A stretch of 64,000 nt of DNA, taken from the NCBI RefSeq assembly GCF_023159225.1, contig NC_063172.1, forward strand, positions 45,823,832 through 45,887,831, in the 5' to 3' direction. A program made the position numbers and the translations under genes. Origin of the DNA: Perognathus longimembris pacificus. Its lineage: Eukaryota; Chordata; Mammalia; Rodentia; Heteromyidae. Shown one piece after another: positions 46,394 through 59,996 of the stretch (positions are counted from its first letter, which is position 1; every line of letters starts with the position of its first letter). The notes beneath the pieces were generated by a model, which ran no database searches, was not told where the DNA came from, and was given only the letters and a program-made list of their open reading frames with translations.

Positions 46394-48060
46394 ATAATCA
46401 TTTTACTAATGAGGGAATGAGCATGTATTTTTTATGAATCTGTGGCACTAGAACTATATCATCTTTATGTTTAGACTTTCTTGCCTGATTTACCTAATAA
46501 CTTTCTATTCTTGCTTTCATTGTATTTAACAGACTTAAATTTAGATAATCTTCACTAGATTTTGGATATGCGAATGAATAAGCTTTTGAGCATTGCACTG
46601 ATACTACTGACTTAAATGTATATTTTGCCTTTCATTGTATTCAGTCATATTTTAAGACATGTTGCATAAAGTTTAAAGTGTTTTCCCCTTAAGACTTCAA
46701 ATCAAAATTGTTTTGCTAGTTGAAGCTCAAATTATAAATTTTTTAGGAATGAGATTATCAACATTCTTTAGATGAATTATGCTCAGTTTTTTCTTTCTCA
46801 GAATTGTCAAAGTTGACTCAACGTTTTAGATAAAACTCACATTTTGGTTTCAGGTAAGATTTAAATATTTATTGGTATTATACCAAGTATTTTTACTGTG
46901 TTCATATGTTAAAAGTTTAGATGATTGTAAATAATAAACTCAGCCCTGACACTTCTAAGCAGGTAATTTATTAGATTTGTTTCTAAGAGCCTTGTGTGTT
47001 TTCAGAGTATTTGCACACTTGTGTAATGGACTTAAATAAAAAAAGGCAAGATTCTGTTGTCATCATTTATGTCTTCTCTCCAGCTCAAATGGTAGGCTTG
47101 TATTTCCTTGTTTCCATGTCTTTTTTCTTCCTTATTTTCTTCTATGCCAAGCTTGTACACAGTGGCACATATTTCATTCAAACCTAATCAATTATCACTA
47201 CTTTGTGAATACCAATAATGTACTATCCAGCAATGTTCTACCTAAAGAGGAGGCACAATGTCTTGAAGTCCACAAGACTTCATTTGGATATGTCAATGAT
47301 TTATATTTTCAGAACCTGAACTGTGTACTATGTAAAACTGGAGGTTGAGAAAATCTCATCCATGCCTTTGAAGTTAATACTTATGATGCACTTTTGGATA
47401 TTTCCATAAAGGCAATTGAAGATTACTTAGGATCTTGTGATGACTGAGGACTAGAACAAAAGAATCATACCTAGTCTATTAAAGACTTGTTTATAATCCC
47501 ATTTCCTACTCTATTTCATATATAACTACTATCTATTATTTAAAATTTGACACTCAAAGACCATCTGGTCTTCATCAATTCTGTTTCTGCTTCACCAAAT
47601 ATTGATATATTGTGTGGCTCTATGCTGCCAAATTCTTAGGCCTCTTTGTCATGGCTTCATATCAATTTAAAAATGAATATTGAATATCAATAGTTGGGGA
47701 TGAAAGGGCAGCAGTAAATGAAACCATATGCTCAACTAGTGAAATATTTTATTTAAACAACTTTTAGTAGCATGCTTTTGTAAATCCAGTCTACCTGTAA
47801 TACTGTAAAGTCCCATTTTCATTTCAAACAAAAAATGATAACTTGAGTAGTAATCTATCTGTATTAATGATCCAGACATAATTAAAATTGACTGTAGTCT
47901 GAAATTGATTCCATTCAGATAGCTGATAATCTAGATTGGAATTTTGTTTTTCTTCTCACTGTCACAGAATTTTTCTTTTTGGTGGAAATGAGTAGATCCA
48001 AAACGACACTTTCCCAGATGTTCAGAAAAAACATTGAACACTATTGCTTGTTAAAGTAGT
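46394..48060. other. Unannotated AT-rich sequence
   Basis: Nothing recognised. Confidence 0.35.
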
Positions 48061-48830
48061 TTAATTGTTGATTACATTAGTTAGCTTTGCATTACTATAA
48101 GGCAATCTCCTTATAAACAAGAAAAGGTTATTTTGTTTGTGGTCCCAGGAGGTTGTAAATGAATATGAGATGGCTCCCTTTTCTTAGTCTTTGGTGAGGA
48201 TGGTATGTCATGGTGGGAACATGTGGTAGAGAAAAAAAACAAAAACAAAAACAAAAAACACTTGTATCAAGAATCAGGAGAAATGAAAGGAAAGGTTAGG
48301 TGAGAGTCCCACAATCCTCCTCGGTAGCATTCCCCCATTGACCAATGCCCTCTCATATGGCCTGCCTTCATATAGTCGCTGACACTTCATAATAACCTCA
48401 CAGTAACCATTGAAGGAATTTGCTCCATGTTCAAACCAGCAATGATTGTGTGCGCCACAACATTTGGCTCAGGCAAGTTTCCTGTTTACATTCATGTCTC
48501 ACTATCAACATCATCATCACTATTCATGCATTCATTCATTATTTATTTATTCTAGGTCTACATTTCACATAAGTGACAACAAATGAAGCATATTTCAGAG
48601 ATTTCAGTCCACAGTTGCTTGGTCATGAGAGCCTGATAGAGAATCTGCTTATGTCACAACACCTGGGATGCAACACAAGGAAACTGGCATCTCACAATTC
48701 CTTCTGAGGGCATGCCCTCAGTGGCCAAATTCCTACACTAGGCCCCACTTCCTGAAATTCTCACCAACTCTTAAAGGTGGCCTTGGCTTGGGAGTCGGCC
48801 TCAAACACAAAGTTATTTTTGGATAATCTC
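48061..48830. repeat. Possible ancient interspersed repeat, family unknown
   Basis: Less AT-rich than its surroundings. It opens with 'gctttgcattactataaggc' and 'gaaaaggttattttgtttgt' and later carries 'gccccacttcctgaaattct', phrasing that recalls old mammalian dispersed repeats. I cannot name the family and see no terminal repeats. An AAAAAC run lies at 48229-48258. Confidence 0.35.
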
Positions 48831-51800
48831 AATATATAAATTGTAACATCAAAGAAATCCCAAGACGCCTAAATAGAGAACAGAGGAATATGTTGAACCA
48901 AGAATCTCAGGAGTCTTTGATATTGGTGATAATATAGATACAAGAGTAGATAGGAAAAATTTATTAACATGCGGCTACTTGTTTAAAATTCAAGTTTGAA
49001 GAAGTGGACAAAAGACTCTGGGAGTGTTGGGACATTTATGATGTAAGGATTGAGAAATCTTTGAAAAGTTATTTTAAAATATTCACTGTGTTTTAAAGAC
49101 TTGCTTTTATATCAGACTCCTAAAGAGTTGATAATACTTTTATTGTACCGATTTAAATAAAACACGTATATAAATCAATTTGATTAAATTTTTTGTTACT
49201 AGTAAATGTAGAATTATTTATGCGGTGTTATTTTTATAGAATGGCACTAGTATAGAATCTAACCTGATTTATGCAACCACTTGTTTGTACTGGAGATGCT
49301 ATTTCATGTACTATATGTGCACCCCATAATTTGAAACTCACTTTTCTGTTTTACCCTTTAGAAAATGTTGTTACCTTCTGTCAAATTCAATTATTTATTG
49401 ATATATTTTTGAGTTTCATATTTATTAACTTGTCATGTTAATGGCTATAAAGAATCTCCTAGTGTATCCTATGTGAATAACCAATATTGTATAAATTATA
49501 GCATCTTAAATTTTAACACACATCAATAGGATTCTGAACTAAACACCCTGGCATCTTTCCTGCCACACTCTCTGTGTGTAAAAGTTTCCTGGCTGGTGTG
49601 CCACACCACTCTGCACATGCTGTCTGTCAGGTGAGGTCCCAGCAGTTGGGAGACAAAGACACGATGGTAGGCCACTGTGTTTTAGAGCTTTGAGGGGAAA
49701 TGGAAACTATGAGTATAACAAGAAGTGCACACCATTTTCAAATATGCTTTCTTTTTAGAAAATATAAGCTATAGATGCACTGAGTATTTTTATTACTTTT
49801 GCTAGTTGATACATGTTAAGTGCTTTGAATAGTGTCTAGCATATAGTTACTTAGTAAATAGCTATTAAATCCATATGCCTCTATAGAAACAAAATATTAA
49901 TAAACCACATGAAGCTCAAATTATTAGTCTCTACCTTTCTACACCTGCTCTTTATTTAAGTCCTTACAAAACTTAATGACAGTTGAGATCAATAATGACT
50001 TAATGACTGATGTCCAAATTTTGAACTAAAAATCCTAGAGTTAATATAGTATTTAATATCAGGTCCAACTTTTGGACACTGACAATATTCTATTAATTTA
50101 TCAAATACATTTATAATTCCCTATTAATACTTGTACACTGCCCTACCACTGTCATAGTCTTCAGGTTTTTCTTTTACTCAACTATAATACAAGCTTTTAG
50201 AGTGATCTGGATGAGAAGGATGAGAGGCTACATTTAAGTGAAGGAGTAAGTATGGATAAGGATGAGAAGCTACATTTAAGTCTATCTTTGCACTTTATTA
50301 ACTGTATGACCTAGTTCTTGTTTTTCCAGAATAAAAAGAGGTGACTATTTGATCTCTTGACTTCTACAAGCATTTAAGAATCTAACTTATAAAAGTGATT
50401 AAGTTAAATTTTTAGTAAATATTAAGAAAATATTAAAAGTTTTCATTCCTCTTCCTAATTTACTTTCCATTGTTATTAGCGTTACTTTTCTGGAACAGTT
50501 ATACCAATATCAATTTTTTCTTAAATATAAACAAATTTTTCTACATATAATCATGTCCAAATTATCAGGTAAATATTTATCTGAACAATATAAAAAATAG
50601 TGGGTGTGTGTACTTGTGTGTGTATTGTCTTAAAAATGTGTGTATTGTCTTAAGAAAGGCAAAGCAACCAAATAAAATTACATGGCATCAGTAAAAGACT
50701 AGATAAAGCTGAGATTCAGGAAACGTGTATAAAATTTCATGTGACATGTAAATAAATGGATGGTAGTTTAAATAAACAGTTTAGATATATATGACTTCCT
50801 TTCATCCTAAAATGAGAACTTGGGATGGAAAAGTCCCCTTTGATAACCTCTATTGGTTATCAAAACTACATATGCATATAGATACTGCCACAGTACTTCA
50901 GAGTAGATATGGTGTTGGATGAGATCATATGGAGTGGGGCAAATGATGGGACGATGGAGCAAATGTCAAGAATTCAATGTGTATCCTACAAAAATCAAGA
51001 AAAGTGAATACATAAGGGATGCAAATGTTGAAAGGGGTAACAGTGATCAAGATGCATTGTATTTATAAACTGCTTAGGTTAATGGTAACTCCTTTATACA
51101 GCCACTTAGAGACAATAAAGGTAAAATATTGAAAAATATAAACAAGGAGAGGAGGAAAAGAAACAAAAGTAGAGAGGAGAGGAGGAAGAGGAGAAATGAG
51201 AGCCAGCAGCAGGGATGGACAGAGCAGGAGAGGGAAAGCAAGAAAAGAGGAATGAATGAACAGGTTAAGGTAGACACGTAGAAAAACTAGGTCCCTTACA
51301 ACTCTGCCATTTCCACAAGAAGAATATTTAAAGAATAGCTCTCTGAAATATTTGAAACAAATCCCAGTTAAGCCCACCTTTGTTCAGCTATCAGGTTATC
51401 AAGACTGTTAGCAGAGCTGCCCATGAAACTCAAAGTATCTACTGAATCAGAGGTGTGAAATAATGCATAATCATTGTTTTAAATAGTAGAATTTACAGGT
51501 ATTTTATTAAAATGGCATTTTGTAGCAATAGGTAAAAAAATTGTACATAGGCAAATATCCACTCTTATGAACTTAATTAAAAATTGGCTGCATCTAAAAG
51601 TTCCATAATATAGAATGCACAAAATGCATTAAAATATGAAAATTTATATATTTTGATCATTTGGGTAGTGAACATTATATATTTTAATATCTAGTATAAT
51701 CTTCAAAGGTAATTATCGTGCAAAATATGATTTAATTTTAATTTTCTCAAAAGAGTATATAGAAAGATGCAAACAGGATGAAAATAATGTATTAAAGAGC

Positions 51801-51999
51801 TGGGATGATACTCCTTGATCAATTGAAAGCTGACATATTGTTTACAAAATAAAAACAAAATTGTTAAATTGTGAGAAAAATAAAATAATTATATATGTGC
51901 ATATGCATATTTTATTAGCAAACATTTATTATAGAAAATGATATTAATTAATATATTCTATTACATGTATATAATTAATTTTGATAACATTTACCCTCT
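48831..51999. other. Unannotated AT-rich sequence
   Basis: No gene or RNA. It contains a small imperfect direct repeat (50216-50282) and a purine-rich run (about 51140-51260); the 104-codon minus-strand frame at 51063-51377 is driven by that composition. Confidence 0.4.
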
Positions 52000-54960
52000 T
52001 TTCTCTTCATTCCCATTTCTGATCTCCTCTTGTCCTAAATTAAACACATCTGTTTTTGCAAGATGCACATTTTTCATTTAATATGATGATCTTCAGTTCC
52101 ATCTATTACTCTGAAAATGACAAAATTTCATGTTCTTTATGGATTAATTAAAACTCTTTTATGTGTATATATTTCATACTTCTTTGTTTATCCATTGATG
52201 GGCACAAATACAGTTGTCTCACTCTTGTAAAGCCATCATGAGTTATTCAATGTAATGTAAAATAAACATGGATATGCAATTGTCCACCATAAGCTGACCT
52301 TGATTTCGGTGGCTGTACACTGAGAAATAATATATAGCTGGATTATATAATAGTTCTATTGTAACAGTTTTGAGGATCTTTCATACAGATTTCCATAGTG
52401 TGTAGGCTAATTTAAATTGCTACCAACAGTATATGAGCATTTCTTTATGCCCGTATTTTTGCTAGAATTTGTTGTTGTTTTTGTTTTTTTGATGGTAGCT
52501 GTTTAGAATGGGGTGAGTTGGGATCAACTGTTCTGATTTGTATTTTACTGATGGCCAAGGAGTTAAGTATTGTTTTGTGTGATTGTTGGCCACATCTGAG
52601 TCTTCATTTAGAAAGTGTCTGTCCATTTTCTCATTTATTGATTTAACTATTTCTAAGTACTTAAGCTTTTGGAGTTTTATATTCGAGTGTCCTCTTTACG
52701 ATGAATAGTTGGCAACAGTTTTCTGTCATTCTACAGACTATCTTTTCTATCTTATGAATAGTTATATTTTCTGTACACAAGGTCTAGAATTTAATACAAT
52801 ACAGTTTATCAACACTTTGATTTGTTTCCTGAGTTATTGGAGGATTATTTTAAAACTGAATACATCTACCTATATTTCAAGGATTTTTCCTATGTTTCCT
52901 ATCTTAGTTTTATTGTTCCAGGTCTTACATTAAGATCTTTGATTCATTTTGATAAAACTGTTGTAGGTATCTGATTCTAGTCTTTCACATGTGGATAGAC
53001 AATTTTCTCAGTTCCAATTGTTAAGGAGGCTGTGTTTGTTCCAACATATGTGTTTTGTGTATTTCTGGATCTTTTATTCTATGCTACTTACCTATAATAC
53101 CATACAAGAAAAATCTATTTAAGTGTGACTGTGTTAGTAATTGATATTTTTGTTACTATTGTTCTAAAGTATTGTTTGAAACTTGTTATTATGACATTTC
53201 CAGCATTTTTTGTTAGAATTTCTTTGAATATTTGGGTCTTTCCGTATTTCCATATGAATTCTTTTTTTTTTTTTTTTTGCCAGTCCTGCGCCTTGGACTC
53301 AGGGCCTGAGCACTGTCCCTGGCTTCCTTTTGCTCAAGGCTAGCACTCTGCCACTTGAGCCACAGCGCCGCTTCTGGCCGTTTTCTGTATATGTGGTGCT
53401 GGGGAATCGAACCTAGGGCCTCGTGTATCCGAGGCAGGCACTCTTGCCACTAGGCTATATCCCCAGCTCTCCATATGAATTCTTAAACTGAGTTTTCTAA
53501 TTCTATGTTGAGCATTGGAATTTTGCTTAGCATTTCATCAATCCCACCACTCAGCCTTATTCTTTCTTTTCTTCTACTAATTTGGATTTGGCTTACTCCT
53601 ATTATTCTACTACCTTGAGGTTCATCTTCAACATAATTAGTAGCTCTCTGAATTAAAAATATATAGTTACACTATACATTCTCATAGTAATCATTTTCAT
53701 TTGATTCTAGAAGGTCTTTTTTGTTTCATCTGTTTTTTTTTTTCAATGACATGGATCATTCAAATGTATATTGATCAATTTCTCTTGTTTGCATAATTTA
53801 CTGTAGTTTGTTTTTTGCTGTTTCATTTCTAATTTTATTATCTTGTGGACTGTTAAGATACAATAAATTATTTCAATATTTTTACATTTTAAGATTTTCT
53901 TTTATGACACAATTTGAGACAAGTATTGGAAGAAGGTTCATGCACTGCTGAAATTGTTAGATGGAATATTCTGTAGGTCTGTATTTATTCATTATGGTGT
54001 AGGTAATGCTGAGGTTTCTTTAGTTAATTTTTTGTTTAGGTAGTCTGTTTATTATAATTGGCATTGAAATCACCCAGTTCCATATTGCAGTTTTTTTTGG
54101 TATCTAGATCTATCTGTGCTTCTATTTCTAGTAGTTTTTGTGGGTGGGGTGCGGGTAAGGGAGGGATAAGATATTTGCTCTATCAAATGCATATATACTT
54201 ACAGATGTTATATGTTTTATTATTATGTAGTGAACTTTTTTTTGTCTCTTTAAATTTTGGATTGAAGTCTACTTTGTGAAGTTTGAGTATAATTATTGCA
54301 TCTTGTTTTAGATTGCATTTGCATGGTACATTGTATTTTTCTATTTTCTCTTTCTGTCTTTGTGATTAAGTTATATTTCTTGATGGATTTTGAATTTTAA
54401 TGAAATCAGATAATCCATACTTTATAATTGGTGAGTTAAGACTATTTATATGTAGGGTTATTATTGAGACTATGTGGTATTGATTCTGTTTGTTGCTTTT
54501 ATCTGTGGTTGATTTTATTGCTGTTCATTGTATTATTTCTTATGCACTTTAGTAGTGAGTTTACTGAGTTGAACATTTGATTTGTTTCTAATTCTGATTT
54601 ATTTATTCCTGTCATGAAAGTTATCATTAACGTGTAATCTCTACACGTTTTGTACAATTTTTATTTCTCACATATGTAGGATTTCTTTAATTATCTCCTA
54701 TAATGCTGATTTTAGTTGTCATAAATTGCTATAGTTTGCCTTGGGAGAAATTTATTTTACTACTGGTTTGAAAAGATAACATTACTGGATATAACAATCT
54801 TGTTTGGCAATTATTTACTCTAAATGTGTAAAATATACCATTATATATATTCCTAGCTTATAAAGCCTTTGCTGAGAGGTATGATGTAATTGTGATGAAT
54901 TTTTCTTCTGAGTAGTTACCTCTTGTATTCAACATTCACTACTCTTTTCTGTTGTCTTTC
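52000..54960 (-). mobile_element. Ancient L1, ORF2 remnant
   Basis: On the plus strand it reads as reverse L1 in the correct order. First come 3'-end features ('tttgtttatccattgatggg', 'gatttccatagtgtgtaggc'), then the ORF2 C-terminal region ('agttccaattgttaaggagg'), and after 53.5 kb sequence matching the RT to endonuclease part ('gaatattctgtaggtctgta'). No long frames survive. It is interrupted by a young SINE at 53264-53469. Divergence is much higher than for the L1s at 40.7 and 57.5 kb. Confidence 0.75.
53264..53469 (-). mobile_element. ID-dimer SINE (IDL-Geo-like)
   Basis: T tract, two ID-like units, and the right end 'ctaggctatatccccagct'. A perfect 15-bp TSD, tccatatgaattctt, is at 53249-53263 and 53470-53484. 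It is nearly identical by eye to the copy at 7954-8169, including the 'cgtgtatccgaggcaggcac' segment, so these belong to one young subfamily. Confidence 0.94.
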
Positions 54961-55084
54961 TGTACTCTGCATTTAAACTATAATGGAGCATGAAAAAATA
55001 TTTACTGACCATGACTGTTTACAATTATATTTGGAAGGTCTCTATCTTTCTCTAGATTTGAGAAATTTCTATTATTATTTTATT

Positions 55085-55282
55085 TTATTTGCCAGTCCTG
55101 GAGCTTGAACTCAGGGCTTGAACACTGTCCCTGGCTACTTTTCACTCAAGGCTAGCACTCTACCACTTGAGCCACAGTGTCCCTTCTAGCTTTTTTCTAT
55201 ATATGTGGTGTTGAGGAATCAAACTCAGGGCTTCATGTATATAAGTCAATCACCCTACCACTAGGCCATATTCCCAGCCCTA
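55085..55282 (-). mobile_element. ID-dimer SINE, older copy
   Basis: Same family as 53264-53469 but with more substitutions and no clean A tail. The imperfect TSD ttctattattattttatt at 55067-55084 differs by one base from 55283-55300. Confidence 0.85.
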
Positions 55283-55300
55283 TTCTATTATAATTTTATT

Positions 55301-57050
55301 GCACATATTTGCATGCCTTGATTTTCTATCCAGATTCCTCTGCTATCTAATAGATTCTTTATCATGCCTAGAGAGTTCTTAAGAGTTGTGGTCTTAATTG
55401 CTTATTATTTTTCTTTGTTTTCTCTGAAAATAAACCTGTAAGCATATCCAATCATATCCCTTTTTTACACTTTATCTAGTCATTTGGTTAAGTTTCCACT
55501 GAGTTTTTTCCTTGTTTACTTACTTGAGGTTCTATTTTAGATTTATTTCTTTGTGTTTGAACAACATGTTCAAAATAATTAGCACATTATATTTTGAGAA
55601 CTGTGTGTTATTTAATTATGTAGCAGTAAAAATGGGAAATGATGGACAGTGGGAGATGAGACTGAGGATCAGATCACGAGGAACATTGCATGCCATTTTA
55701 ATGAGACTAAACTTTATTTTCTAAGGGCATAGGGAACCATGGTTTACTTAAGCTTACATTTTTACTAAATTTGTGGCAAAAAATAAAGAGGTTGGGAAGT
55801 TACAATGGGAGAGTTCTGTGAAATACTGCTTAGAACAAGCAAATGATAATGACTTGAAAAGTTGCCTTGTTGCTATTTATTGAGATTATAAAATATAGTT
55901 TGGTTCTTATTTCTTATATAGTTTGGTAAAATAAATGCTGACTATCCTCATTAGCATCAGAACAACAAATACCACGCTTCCTTCATTATTCTTAGTTGAA
56001 GAAGCAAGTTAGATAAACAATAGGAAATATGGTATGCTATCATTTCTATTTAATTTATTGTCTAGAAGTAGGTTTCTGTTTTTTAAATGTATACATTATG
56101 ATAGATTACCATTGAAAATATAGAATACTTGTTTAAACTTTACAGGCATCACATAAAAAGTCCCAAAATAAAGTGTACAGTAAATTACAACTTGCAATAT
56201 TTGGAATATAATTCAGTCATTGAAGTATTCATCCCTGAAAAGAAAACAGTAAATGTAAATGATAAAACAATTTTTTGTAAAAATTAGTTTATAGATTATA
56301 GGACAAAGTCACAAAACATTGATCTGTTTATTCTAAAAGTTGGTCAAATACACAATTAAAATATTAAATCATGAAATAATTAGTGGGGAAAGTTCTTCAA
56401 TGATGTTTAAAGATACATTGAGATGAAATAAAATAGCATTAAAATTGTGATTATGCCTTCATTGTACATGGGTTATCAAAAGTGAGAACTCATTTTGCTG
56501 TGCACCATTACAAATTATGCTTTCATCACTGCTGGAAGGTGTGTTTTTATTACTAGCAGCAGGGAGTAAAATGGAAAACTAATTTAGGTGAAAATTATTT
56601 TTACCATCTTTCCATTTTGAGCTGGAGCTAAGGATACTTTATCTTTTAGAATAAAAAATTAATGTGAAATAGTTATGTACACTCTTAATAGCAACACGTC
56701 AGTGAAATAAAAAATATTTAAGTGTATTTTGTGATAATTAAGGATTTTTTATTCAAAAGAACTAACAATTGATTATTTTCAAGCAACAATGCCAAACACA
56801 TAAGCGAAATATATTCACTAGAATAGGTATATTCTAGTCATTTATAAACTTTCAGATTGTACTCCTCTGTACAACACAATACCCAAGAACACTTCTTTCC
56901 TTCTTTCTGTCATTTTATGCCAGTCCTGGGATAGGTGGTCTATAGATCAATTTCTTCCTGCTCCACAGCTCAGTTTTGACTATATAGTTGAAGAGAGACT
57001 GCATATTGTTGACTATATATCTTGTCTTTTTATTGAGGGGCTCTTGTGGG
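55301..57050. other. Unannotated AT-rich sequence
   Basis: Nothing recognised. Confidence 0.35.
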
Positions 57051-57101
57051 TTGGCAAAGAAAGCTTAATTTGCCAGAGATTGAAAGCTGCAAAGGGATAA
57101 G

Positions 57102-57172
57102 GGAGGAGAAATTGCAGGTGTCCTTTTTGTGTTTGGAACTTGCACAAAAAGGACACCTATAATTTCTCTTCC
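57102..57172. ncRNA. Near-perfect hairpin, 30-bp arms, 11-nt loop (function unknown)
   Basis: Left arm 57102-57131 and right arm 57143-57172 are reverse complements at 27 of 30 positions by eye, separated by loop tttggaacttg. The three mismatches lie in the outer half, and two of them become G-U pairs on one strand. Total length of 71 nt is in the range of pre-miRNA hairpins. The arms do not match the SINEs or L1s here. It could equally be a palindrome left by an aborted inverted duplication. No evidence of transcription. Confidence 0.4.
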
Positions 57173-57476
57173 CTCTGGTACTTTCGGAATGGTGGTGATG
57201 TGGTTCCTTCCACCTTGTACTAAATATGACCACCATCTGTTCTTTTCCTAAACTAGCTCATTCTTGTGGCTCATCATTTAAGGTTTCTGGTGACTTCATC
57301 TATGGGCTTCCTCACTGTTTGCTCCCATAACTTGCATAACATATTTTAGCATTACATTTTGCTAAAAAGTGAACCCTTCTTTTAGACTGCTGCATATTCA
57401 GTTGCCTCCTAAATTTGTTTTTCTATTTAATAAATTTAATCGTTAATTTATGTAGTAAATGTAATTGTTAATTTAT

Positions 57477-57612
57477 TTTGTCAAATTTTTATTATCAATC
57501 TGATGTACAGAGAGGTTACAGTTTCATATATTAGGCATTGGATACATTACTTGTACTGTTTGTTACCTCGTCGCTCATACCCCCCTCCCCCCACCTCCTT
57601 TCCCTTTCCCCC
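57477..57612 (-). repeat. L1 3'UTR tail and G-rich tract
   Basis: Contains the reversed 'ctctgtacatcag' block and, on the minus strand, GGGGGAAAGGGAAAGGAGG-type purine sequence, a usual element of L1 3'UTRs. This is where the other L1 tails in the window can be anchored to an L1 body. Confidence 0.85.
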
Positions 57613-57624
57613 TGCCTTCGTTTT

Positions 57625-58811
57625 TTGGTCAGGTTTGCCAGGGGTCTGTCTGTCTTGTTGATTTTTTCAAAGAACCAACTTTTTGTTTTGTTGATTCTTT
57701 CGATAGTTTTTCTTCTCTAATTGATTTAATTTTGATTTGATTGTAATTATTTGCTTCCGTCTATTGACTTGGGGTTTGGCTTGTTGTTCTCTTTCAAGGA
57801 GATTAAGGTGCTTCCTTAAATTACTGAGTTGCTGTTTTTCCAGTTTGTTGGTGTATGCACTCAGAGATATAAATTTTCCTCTGAGTACTGCCTTTGCTGT
57901 GTCCCAAAGGAGCTGGTACTTTGTGTCCTCAACTTGGTTGAATTCCATAAACATTTGAATTTCTGTTTTAATTTCTTCAATGACCCACTGATGGTTCAGC
58001 AGCGTGTTATTTAGTCTCCATGACTTGTGGGATTTTCTGTGTTATCTGTTTGAGTTGAGCTCTAATTTTATTCCATTGTGGTCTGAGAGAATGCAGGCAA
58101 TGGTTTTGATATGTCTGAATTTGTACAGATTTTCTTTGTGTCCTAAGATGTGATCTATTTTGGAGAATGTTCCATGTGCTGTGGAGAAGAATGTGTATTC
58201 TGTTGTTGCTGTTCTGTTCTGTTGTTGGAATATTCTGTAGATGTCGGTTAAGTCTAGTTGGTCTATGCAATTATTTAGTTCTGTGGTTTCTTTGTTCAGT
58301 TTTGGCTTGTTGATCTGTCCAGAGGTGATAGTGGAGTGTTAACGTCCCCAACTATCAATGTGTTTGGGTCTATAAATGTTTTTAGAGTCAGTAGTGTTTG
58401 TTTGATGAAGTTGGGTGCTCCTGCATTTGGTGTGTAGATATTTAGAATGGTTATATCTTCCTGTAGGAGAGATCCCTTTACTAGTATGTAGTAAACTTCT
58501 TTGTCTCTTCTTACTTTTTTTAATTTGAAGTCAATTTTGTCTGATACTAGGATTGCAACTCCAGCCTGCTTATGGGGGCCATTTGCTTGATAGATTTGAT
58601 TCCAGCCTTTCACTTTTAGAAGATGTTTACTTTTGCTGCATAGATGTGTCTCTTGGAGGCAGCAGAAAGATGGATCTTGATTTTTGATCCAACTTATGAG
58701 CCTATGTCGTTTGATTGGAGAATTAAGTCCATTAATGTTGAGAGTTAGAATTGAGAGATGATCATTTGTTCCTTTCATTGTCACTATCTTGTTAAAAGCT
58801 GTTTCTTCCAA
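57625..58811 (-). pseudogene. L1 ORF2 N-terminal part (endonuclease), broken
   Basis: The APE-type endonuclease of L1 nicks target DNA. The start region reads LSILTLNINGLNSPIKRHRL (active-site Asn) and then QETHL with the catalytic Glu. DVNTPLSPLDR follows, where the family has D-x-N, so Asp and Asn are kept. A frameshift near 58290 is followed by the endonuclease C-terminal part in another frame (58007-58270), then the linker (57667-57954: [17 protein letters not shown]). No RT follows. Confidence 0.92.
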
Positions 58812-58830
58812 TTTCTTGTTCTGATGTTTA

Positions 58831-59990
58831 CTATTTAGAGTTCATTTCTTTGTCTGTATTGTGCTCTTGATTATTTTCCCTGTATAGTACATCTTTAAGG
58901 ATTTTTTGCAAAGCTGGTTTGGTGGAGATATATTGTTTCAGTTTTTCCTTACTATGGAAGACTTTTATTTGACCTTTGGCTATGAATGAGAGTTTGGCTG
59001 TGTACAGAAGTCTTGGTTGGTAGTTATTTTTATTTAGGGGTTGGTATACCTCATTCCAAACTCTCCTGGCTTTCATAGTCTCTGCTGAGAAGTCTGGGGT
59101 AATTCTGATTGCTTTTCCTTTATATGTGATTGTTTTCTTCTCCTTAACAGCTTTGAGTATTTTTTCCTTGGACTCTATTGATCCTGTTTGATCACAATGT
59201 GTCAGTGGGATGTCCTATTCTGGTCTGGTTGGTTTGGGGTTCTAAATGCTTCTTGTATCTGTATAGGCCTTTCCTTCTGGATATTTGGGAAGTTCTCAGC
59301 TAATATTCTGTTAAATAAGTTGCCTATCCCATTAACTTCTTTCTTCAAGTTTTCCTCCATACCTATTATTCTTAAATTGGGCTTCCTGATTGTGTCTTGA
59401 ATCTCCGGTAGTGATCTGTTTTGTTGATTGGACTGGACTTGTATTGATTTTTGATCTTTCTCCATAGAATCTAAGGAATCTTCAGCTCCTGAGATTCAAT
59501 CCTCTGCTTCAGTTAGTCGGGACTGTAGGCTAGCTACTTGATTTCAAATCTCTTTTCCTTCTGACTGGTCTTTCCTGATAATTTCCATGTCATTTCTTAG
59601 GTCCTGTATGGACTTCTTTACTTCATTAACTTCATTAATTTTGTTTTGAGTGTTGTCTCTCAAATCTTTAAGCTGGTTAGCTATCTTTTCATTTGACTCT
59701 TGAAGTTCATTTATATTTCTATTTGTGGATGCCATGAAATTCTCCATTAATTTTTGCTTTGCCTCCTCACGCTCTAGAATAATTGACCGAAGAGACTCAA
59801 ACTTTTCATTTATCATATTTATCAGTAGACTTTGTAGAGCATTTTGAGGGTTCTCTTCTATGTCTTTGATTGCCTGCTCTGCTTCCTGCTTGTTTTGAGT
59901 GGGGGATAAGACTTCATTGTTTGCCATCTTTCTTGTGTTCCTTCTGCCCATTTGGGTTGGGGATGCCTGTCTACCAGCACCTGTGAGCAC
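58831..59990 (-). pseudogene. L1 ORF1 (RNA-binding protein), broken
   Basis: ORF1p is the trimeric coiled-coil RNA-binding chaperone of L1 particles. The segment 59544-59990 is rich in E, K, N and Q with coiled-coil heptads (EKFESLRSIILEREEAKQKL). The segment 59202-59465 carries the RRM-type NLRIIGMEE motif and the NIQKERPIQIQEAFRTPN block. The C-terminal domain lies at 58831-59076. Stops and frameshifts separate the three parts. Confidence 0.9.
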
Positions 59991-59996
59991 CGTTTA

